A stretch of DNA of 64,000 nt from Streptomyces tsukubensis. Its GTDB lineage: Bacteria > Actinomycetota > Actinomycetes > Streptomycetales > Streptomycetaceae. The notes beneath the pieces are model-generated. The model was not told where the DNA came from. It was given only the letters and a program-made list of their open reading frames with translations, and ran no database searches. The DNA lies in the NCBI RefSeq assembly GCF_009296025.1, contig NZ_CP045178.1, positions 434,001 through 498,000 on the forward strand, read 5' to 3'. Made by a program: the position numbers and the translations under genes. Shown one piece after another: positions 44,209-53,366 of this stretch (within the stretch, counting starts at the first letter, position 1; the number at the start of each line of letters is the position of its first letter).

Positions 44209-44366
44209 CCCCGAGTCGCCCGCGTGACAGGACCGTCCGCACAGAACCGTCGCGCGCAGAACCGACCGGACAGGACCGACCGGACCGCCCTGACCGGACA
44301 GGACCGATCGGGACCGCGCCGGGCGGACGAGCCTCCCCAGCCTCTGACGAGATCCGCAGGAAAGCC

Positions 44367-45380
44367 ATGAGCAGCAGCACCGCCGATACCGCAGGACATG
44401 GCACGCAGCCGAGTGGGAAGAGCTGCTGCGCCCCCTCCGGCCGGAAGGCGCGGCCACAGTCGCAGCCACGTGAGGTCCCCAGCACGTCCGGAGGAGGGCC
44501 ACCTACCAGCACGGCCACGCGCCGCCCTCCGTACACCGAGCACGCCCCGTACGCCGGGCAGACCGAGTACGCCGACCGGATCTCCCTCCCCGGGGGAACC
44601 TTCCGCATGGGCGGCGAGGACACGGACGCGAACCCCGGTGACGGCGAAGGGCCGGTCCGCGCCGTAGCGGTCTCGCCCTTCGCCGTGGACGCCTGCGCGG
44701 TCACCAACGCCCGCTTCGCCGCCTTCGTCGAACAGACCGGATACGTCACCGAGGCGGAGAAGTTCGGCTGGAGCTACGTGTTCGCGAAGTTCCTGCCGGG
44801 TTCCCTGCGCAAGGCGTCACCACGCCCGCGGGCGACCCCCTGGTGGTGCGGCGTCCAGGGCGCCTTCTGGTACAGGCCGGAAGGGCCGGGCAGCCAATTG
44901 GACGGCCGCTGGGACCATCCCGTGATCCATGTGACGTGGCGCGACGCGACCGCCTTCTGCCGGTGGGCCGGCGGGCGGCTGCCCACCGAGGCGGAATGGG
45001 AGTACGCCGCACGCGGGGGCCTTGACCAGGCCCGCTACCCCTGGGGTGACGAACTCACGCCGGGTGGGGAGCACCGCTGCAACATCTGGCAGGGCAGCTT
45101 CCCGTTCCGCAACACCGAAGCCGACGGCTTCGCGGGCACCGCTCCCGTACACGTCTTCGCCCCGAACGGATTCGGCCTCCACAACGTCGCGGGAAATGTG
45201 TGGGAGTGGTCCGCCGACCCCTGGCAGAAGGGTGACGCCGAGCGCCGGGCGATGCGGGGCGGCTCCTATCTCTGTCACGACTCGTACTGCAACAGGTACC
45301 GCGTCGCCGCTCGCACCGCGAACACCCTCGACAGCTCCGCCGGCAACCTCGGCTTCCGCGTGGCCTGGAACATCGGCTGA
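44367..45380 (+). CDS. Formylglycine-generating enzyme (FGE, sulfatase-modifying factor)
   Basis: 337-residue SUMF1-type FGE, which oxidises the Cys of CxPxR in sulfatases to formylglycine. A low-complexity N-terminal 70 residues ([10 protein letters not shown] early) precede [44 protein letters not shown] and the catalytic [17 protein letters not shown], where both active-site cysteines (C303, C308) are present as in the characterised human and Streptomyces enzymes. It closes the plus-strand operon with the ABC importer and would activate the divergent sulfatase, which has exactly the required CTPAR motif. SD is AGGAAAG just before ATG 44367. Confidence 0.97.
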   Translation: MSSSTADTAGHGTQPSGKSCCAPSGRKARPQSQPREVPSTSGGGPPTSTATRRPPYTEHAPYAGQTEYADRISLPGGTFRMGGEDTDANPGDGEGPVRAVAVSPFAVDACAVTNARFAAFVEQTGYVTEAEKFGWSYVFAKFLPGSLRKASPRPRATPWWCGVQGAFWYRPEGPGSQLDGRWDHPVIHVTWRDATAFCRWAGGRLPTEAEWEYAARGGLDQARYPWGDELTPGGEHRCNIWQGSFPFRNTEADGFAGTAPVHVFAPNGFGLHNVAGNVWEWSADPWQKGDAERRAMRGGSYLCHDSYCNRYRVAARTANTLDSSAGNLGFRVAWNIG

Positions 45381-45725
45381 GGCGAGACGCCTCGTGTCCA
45401 CCACCGGGGCGGGGGCAGTGACCTGTCCACACCAGACGCACACCAGAGGTGCCCACCTCAGACGCACACCCCCCGGACGCACACCCGAGGTACCCACCCC
45501 GGACGCACACCCGAGGTGCTCACCCCAGGCGCGCCTGTTTAACCCCTTCGCCATGTCGCGCTACGCCGCGTCCGAGCAACCGGGCCTGTTCAATGACATC
45601 TGTTCCTTGCGCTCTCTCCGCCAGGAACGGGTTACCGGCCACGGGCCGCGTCACCGCCCGCAAGCGCCCGGTCCATGGCGTCGATGCGCGATTCTGCGAG
45701 AAAAGGGGCTGATGGAGTGCGAAGG
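45381..45725. other. 345-nt region with tandem repeats, no gene
   Basis: Between FGE and the FAD oxidoreductase. Left part holds a 26-bp-period repeat (45434-45526). The right part (45540-45720) is less GC-rich and probably contains the promoter of the oxidoreductase (GAAGG SD at 45721-45725). Confidence 0.5.
45434..45526 (+). repeat. 26-bp-period tandem repeat, 3 full and 1 truncated copy
   Basis: Units start AGACGCACACC (45434), AGACGCACACC (45460, truncated to about 15 nt), GGACGCACACCCGAGGTACC (45475) and GGACGCACACCCGAGGTGCT (45501). Full copies are 26 nt. Located just downstream of the FGE gene. Confidence 0.85.
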
Positions 45726-47171
45726 ATGACCGTGGATGTCGCGGTGGCCGGCAATGGTGTGCTGGGGCTGTCGACCGCCTTGGAGCTGGTGCGGCGTTCA
45801 CCGAAGCTGCGGGTGGTGGTGGTCGGGCCGGCCAACCGGCCGGGCTCGGCGACAGTCGCGGCCGGCGCGATGCTCAACTGCTTCGCCGAGGTCACCGACT
45901 CGGTGGGCCACCACCCGGCCTCCCTGGCCAAGTTCGCGCTGGCCCGCGCGGCGCTGGACGCCTGGCCCGACTGGCTGGAGGGGCTGCGCGACGGGGAGGC
46001 GGGCAGTGGGCCCGCGCTGGTGGCGCCCGGGACGTTCGTGGTCCTGGGCGCCCGGGCGACACCCACCGCCACGCGGAGTTTCGACGCGGTCCTTGCCGCG
46101 CTCAAGGAGCACGCCGAGCCACATCACGAGGTGGCGGCCGCCGACATTCCCGGCCTACGGCCCGTGCCCCACGAACGCCCGGTACGCGCCCTGTACCTGG
46201 AACGTGAGGGGGCAGTCGACGCGCGGGCCGTCCTCGATGCCCTGGCGATCGCCGGGCGCCGCTCGGGCATCACCTTCCTCGACGGCCGGGCCGACCGGCT
46301 TCTGAGCGCGAACGGCAAGGTCACCGGGGTGCGTCTCGCGGACGGGAGTGAACTCTCGGCGGGCGCGGTGGTGGTGGCTGCCGGAGCCGCCTCCCAGTCA
46401 CTCCTCGACCAGCTCGATCCCGGCCGGGTCCCGCCGCTGCTGCACGGCACGGGCGGCGCCGTACAGACCGTGCGCCACACTTCTCCCGGCTTCGACCGGG
46501 TCATCCGCACCCCCACCCGGTCGGGCGCGTGCGGCATGCACCTGGTCCCCCTCGGTGACGGAGTGGAGTACATCGGCGCGACGAACATCGTGCTCTTCGA
46601 CCCGCCCCCGGGTCCCCGGATCGGAGTCACCCAGTTCCTGCTGCGGTTCGCCACCGACCAGTTCGACACGCGGCTCGGGATGTCCGCGATCCAGCGGTGG
46701 CACTACGGGAGCCGCCCCGTGCCCCTGGACCGCTTCCCCCTTCTCGGCCGGGCCGGTCCCGAGGGGCTGTATCTCGCCACGGGCACGTATCGCGACGGAT
46801 TCCACGGCTCCCCGGTGATCGCCGGCCACCTCGCCGACATGATTCTCCATCCCGGCGCCACGCCGCGGATCCTGGCGCCCTTCGCACCTGTGCGGGCCCC
46901 GATCGAGACGATGACGGTCGAGGCGTCGATCGACCTGTTCGAGTCCGACGCCGTCGAGACGGCCACCGAGTACGGGCTGCGGCTGCCCTACTTCCTCGAC
47001 AGTGAACCGGTCGCCGCACAGACCCGCGACGAAGCCCGCCACACCCTCGAACGCCTCGCCCGGCCGATCGCCCTTCAGCCCGAGATCCTCGCCGCTGTCC
47101 GGGACGCCTCCCCCGCCCACATCGACCACCTCAACACCTATCTCGAAGCCGCGCTCCCGCTGCCGGGCTGA
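45726..47171 (+). CDS. FAD-dependent (D-amino-acid oxidase-like) oxidoreductase
   Basis: 481-residue DAO-type flavoprotein. FAD-binding VDVAVAGNGVLGLSTALELV at the N-terminus, a VVAAGAASQSLLDQL segment and a C-terminal RFPLLGRAGPEGLYLATGTYRDGFHGSPV closing motif are as expected for DadA/GlyOx-like enzymes. The last about 90 residues form an extra helical extension. It probably oxidises an amine or amino acid; no substrate is suggested by its neighbours. ATG 45726 has GAAGG directly upstream, a short spacing. Confidence 0.88.
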   Translation: MTVDVAVAGNGVLGLSTALELVRRSPKLRVVVVGPANRPGSATVAAGAMLNCFAEVTDSVGHHPASLAKFALARAALDAWPDWLEGLRDGEAGSGPALVAPGTFVVLGARATPTATRSFDAVLAALKEHAEPHHEVAAADIPGLRPVPHERPVRALYLEREGAVDARAVLDALAIAGRRSGITFLDGRADRLLSANGKVTGVRLADGSELSAGAVVVAAGAASQSLLDQLDPGRVPPLLHGTGGAVQTVRHTSPGFDRVIRTPTRSGACGMHLVPLGDGVEYIGATNIVLFDPPPGPRIGVTQFLLRFATDQFDTRLGMSAIQRWHYGSRPVPLDRFPLLGRAGPEGLYLATGTYRDGFHGSPVIAGHLADMILHPGATPRILAPFAPVRAPIETMTVEASIDLFESDAVETATEYGLRLPYFLDSEPVAAQTRDEARHTLERLARPIALQPEILAAVRDASPAHIDHLNTYLEAALPLPG

Positions 47172-47180
47172 ACCGGCGCG

Positions 47181-47894
47181 TCAGGGACGGGTGTGCACGC
47201 CGACGCCGCCGGAGACGGTGAGGTCGTCGCCGGTGATGTAGCTCGCGGCGTCCGAGGCGAGGAAGGCGACAGCTTCGGCGATGTCGGCGGGGGCTCCGAC
47301 ACGGCCGAGCGGGACGTCCTCGGCCCAGGCTTCGATCATTTCCCGGGAGACGCCCATCTTGCCGTAGGCGGGCGTGTTGATCAGTCCGGGGCTGACCGCG
47401 TTGACGCGGATACGGGCGGGGGCGAGTTCGAGCGCGAGGGACCGCATGAGGGGCAGCAGAGCGCCCTTGGCGGCTGCCATGGCGGATCCGACCCCTTCGC
47501 CCGCGCCCACCGTGAAGACGACAGAGGCGCCCTCGTTGAGGAGCGGCAGCGCTTTGCGCAGAGTGAAGAAGGTGCCCTTGACGTTGATGTCGAACAGGGC
47601 GTCGAAGGCCTCTTCGTCGATGGCCTCGATCGGGCCAGGCCGGGAGACACCCGCGTTGAGGAAGAGCAGGTCGAGAGAGCCGAACCGGCGGCGCGCCTGC
47701 TCCACCGCGTGGTCGATGTCCGGCAGGGACCGTGCGTCGGCCCGCACGACGAGGACGTCTTCGGGAAGCCCGGTCCCGTCGAGATGGTCGAGACCGGTGA
47801 CCATGACGCGGTAGCCGCGGGAGTGGAGCAGTTCAGCGGTGGCCTTGCCGATGCCGCTGGTTCCGCCGGTGATCAGAGCTGAGGGTGCGGACAT
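47181..47894 (-). CDS. SDR-family oxidoreductase lacking the catalytic Tyr
   Basis: 237-residue short-chain dehydrogenase: TGGTSGIG cofactor loop, NAGV, and DINVKGTFFTL. At the active site the expected YxxxK reads MAAAK (SAMAAAKGALLPL) and the preceding Ser region reads VVFTVGAGEG, so the Tyr is replaced by Met. The Lys is kept. The C-terminal ITGDDLTVSGG is normal. It may work by an atypical mechanism, bind cofactor only, or be inactive. Divergent from a TetR gene 182 nt away that probably controls it. Confidence 0.9.
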   Translation of the reverse strand: MSAPSALITGGTSGIGKATAELLHSRGYRVMVTGLDHLDGTGLPEDVLVVRADARSLPDIDHAVEQARRRFGSLDLLFLNAGVSRPGPIEAIDEEAFDALFDINVKGTFFTLRKALPLLNEGASVVFTVGAGEGVGSAMAAAKGALLPLMRSLALELAPARIRVNAVSPGLINTPAYGKMGVSREMIEAWAEDVPLGRVGAPADIAEAVAFLASDAASYITGDDLTVSGGVGVHTRP

Positions 47895-48012
47895 GTTCGC
47901 GTTCCTTTACGTAGGCGTACTCCTGCGCGATGAGGGGTGACCTGTGGGCGGTCCCGGCCGCGCGCGACGGCGGGCCTGCCGCACCGATCCCCTCATGGCA
48001 GCGTACGACAGG

Positions 48013-48029
48013 TTGGCAGCGACTGCCAA
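48013..48029. promoter_or_regulatory. Candidate TetR operator (SDR/TetR divergent promoter)
   Basis: TTGGCAG-CGA-CTGCCAA is a perfect inverted repeat with 7-bp arms and a 3-bp spacer in the 182-nt gap between the divergent SDR and TetR genes, 48 nt before the TetR ATG. This 17-bp size and symmetry are typical for TetR operators. Confidence 0.65.
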
Positions 48030-48076
48030 ACTCCATATGAGTGCCACCCTGACAGTGCTGGGCTAACCTGGTCGGC

Positions 48077-48685
48077 ATGAAGCAGGAAGCCAGGACGGCG
48101 AAGGAACCGCCGACCACACTGTGGGACAGGACGCGGCAACTCGCCTCCCGGGAGATCCTGGAGACGGCGCTGCGCCTCTTCACCGAGCAGGGGTACGACG
48201 AGACGCCCATCTCCCAGATCGCCAGGGAGGCCGGCGTCTCCCAGCGCACCCTCTTCCGCTACTTCGCCGCCAAGGAAGACCTGCTCGGCGGCGACCAGCA
48301 CCGGTTCGGGCAGGTCCTGGCGGACACCGTCGGCGAACAGCCCGCCGAAGCGGACGTCTGGGAGGTCCTGCGCGCGGGGCTCGCCGCCGTACTGGCCTTG
48401 CACGAAGGCCGCGACCAGGCCCTGGAGCGGTTCCGTCTGCTGCACAACACCGCCTCGCTGCGCGCCGGTCACCTTGAGAAACGGCTGCGGTTCCAGGAGG
48501 AGCTGTTGCCGCTCGTCGAGGCGCGCATGGACTCCGCCGCCGGCGGCGTGAGGGCGAGGGCGCGTGCGGTGCTCGCGACGGCCTTCGCCTGTCTGGATGC
48601 CGCATCGATGACGTGGGTCGAGAACGGCGGCGAGGGCGACATCATCGACCTGTACGACGAGTGCCTGGCCGCGGCGCGCGGGTAG
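48077..48685 (+). CDS. TetR-family transcriptional regulator
   Basis: 202-residue regulator with HTH at about residues 28-62: ALRLFTEQGYDETPISQIAR then EAGVSQRTLFRYFAAKEDLL. The C-terminal domain is of the MftR-like type (LERFRLLHNTASLRAGHLEK). It is divergent from the SDR gene and has a palindrome in the shared promoter, so it is likely an autoregulating local repressor. Confidence 0.94.
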   Translation: MKQEARTAKEPPTTLWDRTRQLASREILETALRLFTEQGYDETPISQIAREAGVSQRTLFRYFAAKEDLLGGDQHRFGQVLADTVGEQPAEADVWEVLRAGLAAVLALHEGRDQALERFRLLHNTASLRAGHLEKRLRFQEELLPLVEARMDSAAGGVRARARAVLATAFACLDAASMTWVENGGEGDIIDLYDECLAAARG

Positions 48686-48803
48686 CCCGCGGCCCCCGGT
48701 CGACCTGGCACAAGTGCGCGACACCGGCGTGTGCGCGTGGTCGGAGATCCCCGGCGCACGCCCGCCGCGCGGTCGCGGACGGGTGCGATGCGAACATGGC
48801 GTG

Positions 48804-50105
48804 ATGCATGAGGTGGAACAGGGCGGTCCGAACACCGGGCGCCGATCCGAACGGGGCGGTCCCAGCCGTCGGAAACTCTTCGGCATCGCCGGTGGCGGCG
48901 CCCTGCTGCTCGCTGGCTGCGGGTCGGACGACGCCGGCACGTCCGGTGGCGGCAAGGCCGGGCGGGGCAACAGTGGGGGCACCGGGGGCGGTTCACGTAC
49001 ACAGCCACAGCCACAGCACTCGAAGCGTCCCGCGGCCCCGGAGGGAGCACTCGGTGCGAACTTCAACGAGGAGCCGCGCGGCACCACGGCCGCGGTCCTC
49101 GCCGACCTCCGCACGAAGTGGGTGCGCGGCTTCGTGGCGATGCCCGAGCTCGACACCGTGCGGGCAGCCCGGCAACCCGCGATCAGCTCACTCCTGTCGT
49201 TGGCCGCATCCGGCCACGGCACCGTGCTCTCGCTGAAGTTCCCCTATCAGACCCAGCCGCTCCCCCGGCCGGGCACCAGCGCGATGGACGCCGCACTGAA
49301 CCGAGTGGACAAGGTTCTTGACGCGGTACTCGGCACGGTCGACATCCTGGTCATCGGCAACGAGCCGTTTCTGGAGACCCGTGACCAGGACCGCGCCACC
49401 CTCCTCAACCCCTTCTACGAAGCCGTCGCCGCGCATGTGATCACCGAGCGCGAACGGCGCCGCGGGGGAGGCCGCCGCACTCGGCTGTACATGGGCGCCC
49501 TCAACCACCTGGAGCACCCGGACTGGCGCACCCCCGCCGTCGACGCCTGGCTGGCACACGTCAAGGCCACCCCGGAGATCGAGGGCGTGGACATCCACCC
49601 GCACGTCGCCGCCATCGAACACGCCTCGGCGTACACGGAGTACGTCCTGCCCCGGATCCGCGCCGAGCAGCGTTTCCTGGCCACCGAGTTCTCCCTCGTC
49701 CAGTGGTGGAAGCAGCATTGGAGCGACCCGGTACCCGCAATCTACGCGGACCAGTACGGAGTAGCGCGAGGCACCCCCGTGTGGCAGGAGGTGCGGGACG
49801 CCGCAGCGACCCCCGTCACGGAACAGCGGTGGCGCGACCTGCTGACGCACACCACGTGGTTCGCCTCACGCACGCGGTACCTGACCAACCAGGTGACGCG
49901 GTTCCGCGCCACGGGCCGGCTCGCGGTGGCGACCTACGGGACGCTCCAGCAGCCGGCCATGGTCCGTGACCTCGGCCCCGCGAAGACGCCGTGGCTGCTG
50001 AACAGCCTGTACACCAACCTCGTCGTCCAGCCTTCGGCCGACGGCCGTATGGCCCACAACCCGGCGTACTTCGATGCTTTCCGGGCCCTTCAGGACGGTT
50101 CGTAG
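48804..50105 (+). CDS. Tat-lipoprotein with glycoside hydrolase-like TIM barrel
   Basis: 433-residue envelope protein. The leader combines a twin-arginine motif (SRRKLFGIAGG) with a lipobox (LLLAGCGSDD), followed by a Gly/Ser/Gln linker. The barrel has DILVIGNEPFLETRDQDRAT, where NEP resembles the acid/base motif of clan GH-A enzymes, VDIHPHVAAIEH, and RFLATEFSLVQWWKQH, where the Glu could be the nucleophile. The exact GH family is not recognised. ATG 48804 has no clear SD. It follows the TetR gene in the same direction but need not be in its operon. Confidence 0.7.
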   Translation: MHEVEQGGPNTGRRSERGGPSRRKLFGIAGGGALLLAGCGSDDAGTSGGGKAGRGNSGGTGGGSRTQPQPQHSKRPAAPEGALGANFNEEPRGTTAAVLADLRTKWVRGFVAMPELDTVRAARQPAISSLLSLAASGHGTVLSLKFPYQTQPLPRPGTSAMDAALNRVDKVLDAVLGTVDILVIGNEPFLETRDQDRATLLNPFYEAVAAHVITERERRRGGGRRTRLYMGALNHLEHPDWRTPAVDAWLAHVKATPEIEGVDIHPHVAAIEHASAYTEYVLPRIRAEQRFLATEFSLVQWWKQHWSDPVPAIYADQYGVARGTPVWQEVRDAAATPVTEQRWRDLLTHTTWFASRTRYLTNQVTRFRATGRLAVATYGTLQQPAMVRDLGPAKTPWLLNSLYTNLVVQPSADGRMAHNPAYFDAFRALQDGS

Positions 50106-50655
50106 CCACCTCAGCAGCCTCTCAGCAGTCACCTCGGCAGTCACCTCAGGTGTGGCCACCGCTTCGGCCGATACTCCATCCACCGCTTCGGAGACCGTCC
50201 GACGAAGGCGGCAGACCGGCTGGACGGGCCGGGTAACACCGGCGTGGCCATGGGCGACGAGCACGCCCCGCCCTGCGGAGCCTGTCCACCGCCGGTAGTA
50301 CGACTGCGCCCCCGAGCCGACCTGTGTAGTGCGTACGCACCAGGTCACGTGAGTGGCCGGTCCTGGCGCACCAGGGGCGGACGGTGACAAGGGACGATGC
50401 CCCGCGGGGCGCCGAACGGGAGTCTTGGAGGCGTGCGGAACCCCGCACGTTCCCCTCGCGGAGCGGTGTCCTGAGGGGCCGACAGCGCAGTCGACTCCGG
50501 GCCGGGCCCGCGCGAGGACGTGTGTGCCTCGCCTGCGCGGCGCCCCGTCGAGCGGGTCCCCACGCGTCTGTTCGCGACCAACGGCCGCGCGAGGGGCCGA
50601 CGGTCGCTCACGCGTCCAACGGCCCCTCGCGCGAGCCACGTTGAAAGAGATGGCC
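50106..50655. other. 550-nt leader/intergenic region upstream of the MFS operon
   Basis: No gene-like frame. Direct repeats CAGCAGTCACCTC / CGGCAGTCACCTC lie at about 50115-50150. The last 70 nt contain a perfect 14-bp inverted repeat (50586-50633) just before the SD (GAAAGAG at 50643-50649) of the MFS gene. Confidence 0.5.
50586..50633 (+). promoter_or_regulatory. Perfect 14-bp leader hairpin upstream of the MFS exporter gene
   Basis: CGCGCGAGGGGCCG (50586-50599) and CGGCCCCTCGCGCG (50620-50633) are exact inverted repeats around a 20-nt loop, ending 10 nt before the SD. No U-tract. It could be an attenuator or partial terminator controlling the exporter/monooxygenase pair, or an operator for an unlinked regulator. 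Confidence 0.65.
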
Positions 50656-52053
50656 ATGTCCGAAGCTGTGATTTCCCCTGTCCGTATCGGGAGACTGTCG
50701 ATCGGCGCCCTCGGTGTCCTGGCACTCGCCCTCGGCACCCTCCAGTCAGTGGTGGAGCCCGCGCTCCCGCTCCTCCAACGTGAACTGGGGGTGAGTCCCG
50801 CCGAAGGGGCGTTGGTCGCCAACACCTTGCTCGTCACCGGCGCGGTCATCACACCCGTCGCGGGCAAACTCGGCGACCGCTACGGAGGAAAGCGGGTGCT
50901 GATCCGGCTGATGGCCGTGGTCTCGGCCGGTGGTTTGTTGGCCGGACTGGCGCCGGACCTACCGGTGTTGCTGCTCGGTCAGGTGTTGCAGGGGGTCATG
51001 GTGGGTGCGCTGCCCCTCTCGTTCATCCTGGTGCGCGAACACCTCCCGTCCGGCGAGTCACAGGTGGCGATCGGGGTGGTCGTCGCGCTGTTCACCGGCG
51101 GCGGGATGGTGGGAACGGCGGTCGCCGGGCCGATCGCAGAAGGGCTGTCCTGGCATTGGATGTTCGCGCTACCGACGCTCGCGATCATCGCGGCGACGCT
51201 GGTGGTGACGCGGCTGATGCCGCACGATCCGCCGATCCACGCGGACAGCAGGATCGACTGGCCCGGCGTGGTGCTGCTGAGCGGCACGTTGCTCACGTTC
51301 ATGGTCGGGCTCGTGACGGTGACCAGCGCCGGGCTGGAGCCTGGCGAGGTCGGTGCCGTCGCGGTGGTTGTCGCCGCTCTCGCCACCGGATGGGTGGTGG
51401 TCGAGCGTCGGGCGGCCTCACCCATGGTCGATCTGCGCATGCTGGCGAAGCCCGCGATGTGGAACGCGTGCGTGCTGACCTTCTTCATCACCATCAGCTC
51501 CGGGATGGTGCTCCTCATGCTGCCGCAGCTCTTCGCGGTATCGGCCGACGGGGGGTACGGCTTCGGAGCCGACACCACCGACATCGGACTGTTCCTTCTG
51601 CCCGGAGCCGTCGCCGGGGCGCTGAGCGATTCGGTCGGCGGGGTCGCGGCGCGGCGTTTCGGTCCTCGTGCCGTGGTCGTCGCGGGCGGCGTCATCACGG
51701 CGACCACGATGATCGCCCTGGCGGCGCTGCACACCGAGGCATGGCAACTCGTCCTCGCGAAGGTGTTGACCGCGTTCGCCGCCGGCGTCGCCACCACGGC
51801 GTTGCTCGCCGGCACCGCCACCGCCGTCGAGGCCAGGGACACCGGTATCGCCACCGGTCTGCTCGTGGTCACCCGCGTGATCGGCGTCGCCCTGGGCGCC
51901 CAGATCGGCGGCGCGATCCTCGCCGCCGGGGCCGACTCAGCGACGGGCCGGCCGACCGAATCGGCCTTCGGGACAGGTTTCGCCGTCGCCGGCGTCGTCG
52001 CCGCGATGTCGCTGCTCGTGGTCCGTATCACCAAGAAGGGAGCCCAGGCATGA
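50656..52053 (+). CDS. MFS drug exporter (DHA-type)
   Basis: 465-residue major-facilitator protein with about 12-14 helices. The loop 2-3 motif A reads GKLGDRYGGKRVLI and motif C-like segments include GGGMVGTAVAGP. It resembles DHA2-type multidrug exporters of actinobacteria. ATG 50656 has GAAAGAG 6 nt upstream, preferred over ATG 50650. The stop overlaps the FAD monooxygenase start by 4 nt, so efflux and modification of one compound may be coupled. Confidence 0.94.
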   Translation: MSEAVISPVRIGRLSIGALGVLALALGTLQSVVEPALPLLQRELGVSPAEGALVANTLLVTGAVITPVAGKLGDRYGGKRVLIRLMAVVSAGGLLAGLAPDLPVLLLGQVLQGVMVGALPLSFILVREHLPSGESQVAIGVVVALFTGGGMVGTAVAGPIAEGLSWHWMFALPTLAIIAATLVVTRLMPHDPPIHADSRIDWPGVVLLSGTLLTFMVGLVTVTSAGLEPGEVGAVAVVVAALATGWVVVERRAASPMVDLRMLAKPAMWNACVLTFFITISSGMVLLMLPQLFAVSADGGYGFGADTTDIGLFLLPGAVAGALSDSVGGVAARRFGPRAVVVAGGVITATTMIALAALHTEAWQLVLAKVLTAFAAGVATTALLAGTATAVEARDTGIATGLLVVTRVIGVALGAQIGGAILAAGADSATGRPTESAFGTGFAVAGVVAAMSLLVVRITKKGAQA

Positions 52054-53279
52054 CATCCACCGGCCCTTCCATGAACGGGAGTACCACCGCCCGGCGCGCG
52101 GTTCTGATCTCCGGGGCCAGTATCGCCGGCCCGGCGCTCGCGTACTGGCTGCACCGATCCGGATTCGCCGTCACAGTGGTGGAGAAGGCGGGCGCACTGC
52201 GCGACGGCGGCTACCCGATCGACATCCGCGGTACCGCGACAGAGGTGGTCAGGCGGATGGGGATACTGTCCCGGCTGCGGGACGCGCACATCGACTCCCG
52301 TCGCTGCACCTTCCTGGACGCCGACGGCGGCGAGATCGCCTCGGTCAGCCCGAGCGCCGTCGCGGGCGGCGTCGAGGGCCAGGACCTGGAGGTGCGCCGC
52401 GGCGATCTGGCCTCGGCCCTCCACGCGGTGGTCCGCGACGATGTGGAGTTCTTGTTCGACGACTCCATCGCCATCCTCGACCAGTCGGAGCGCGGAGTCG
52501 ACATCACCTTCCGCAGTGGGAGACGGCGTACGTTCGATCTGGTGGTCGGCGCCGACGGCATACACTCGCCCACCCGGGAGTCGCTGTTCGGCCCCGAGGA
52601 ACAGTTCCACCGCTACCTCGGCCACTGCTTCGCCATCTTCACCATGCCGAACACCTTCGGGCTCTCCCACGAGGTCATGTTGTGGAACACCCCGGGGAAA
52701 GCCGCGGCCCTCTACGCCGTCGGGAACAACCACGAGTTGCACGCCTTCCTCAACTTCCACCGGCCAAAACCGCCCTTCGGCGTCCTCCGCGACCCCGACG
52801 CCCAGCGGGAGCTGGTCGCCAGGACCTTCGCGGGCGCGGGATGGGAGGTCCCCGGCATGGTGAAGGCCATGTGCGACGCGGACGACCTGTTCTTCGACAT
52901 GGCCGGTCAGATCCGCATGCCCCGCTGGTCCAGCGGCCGTGTCGCGCTCGTCGGTGACGCCGCGTACGCGCCCTCGTTCCTCACCGGGCAGGGCTCAAGC
53001 CTCGCGCTTGCCGGTGCCTACCTGCTCGCCCACTCCCTCGCCACCCACCAGGACCACACCGCGGCCTTCGCCGCCTACGAACGCGACGCTCGCGGGTTCG
53101 TGGCCATGAACCAGGCACTGGTCGACAACGGCGGGTCCACCCTCTTCCCCACCACGGCGCGGGCCCTGGAGCAACGCGACACCAGGCTGCGTGCGCTCGT
53201 CACCCTGCCCTCCGCACCGGCGCGTCCTGCCTACACCTCCCTCACGTTGCCCGAATTCGCCACGCGGCCGATGCCGTGA
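52050..53279 (+). CDS. FAD-dependent aromatic-type monooxygenase (PHBH/TetX-like)
   Basis: 409-residue class A flavoprotein monooxygenase: FAD loop VLISGASIAGPALAYWLHRS, the DG motif VVGADGIHSPTRE, and GRVALVGDAAYAPSFLTGQG (second FAD motif). Together with the co-translated MFS exporter this is the typical arrangement of antibiotic- or phenolic-compound detoxification (TetX, RIF monooxygenase relatives), but the substrate is unknown. ATGA overlap with the MFS gene. Confidence 0.94.
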   Translation: MTSTGPSMNGSTTARRAVLISGASIAGPALAYWLHRSGFAVTVVEKAGALRDGGYPIDIRGTATEVVRRMGILSRLRDAHIDSRRCTFLDADGGEIASVSPSAVAGGVEGQDLEVRRGDLASALHAVVRDDVEFLFDDSIAILDQSERGVDITFRSGRRRTFDLVVGADGIHSPTRESLFGPEEQFHRYLGHCFAIFTMPNTFGLSHEVMLWNTPGKAAALYAVGNNHELHAFLNFHRPKPPFGVLRDPDAQRELVARTFAGAGWEVPGMVKAMCDADDLFFDMAGQIRMPRWSSGRVALVGDAAYAPSFLTGQGSSLALAGAYLLAHSLATHQDHTAAFAAYERDARGFVAMNQALVDNGGSTLFPTTARALEQRDTRLRALVTLPSAPARPAYTSLTLPEFATRPMP

Positions 53280-53337
53280 CCCTGTACGGCAGCCACGAGG
53301 GTCCTCGCGCTACGGGCCTACGGCGGTAGGCACCCCG

Positions 53338-53353
53338 GTCGGCCCATGCCGAC
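53338..53353. terminator. Short hairpin between monooxygenase and response-regulator genes
   Basis: GTCGGC-CCAT-GCCGAC, 6-bp perfect stem with 4-nt loop, lies in the 87-nt convergent gap. It can serve as a weak bidirectional terminator. Confidence 0.45.
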
Positions 53354-53366
53354 GCCCGGTGTCGGA

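Noticed and set aside
50345..50725. Small genes in the 550-nt gap before the MFS exporter
   Set aside because: Several 80-130-codon frames exist on both strands, but none has an SD or protein-family features, and they overlap the leader hairpin.
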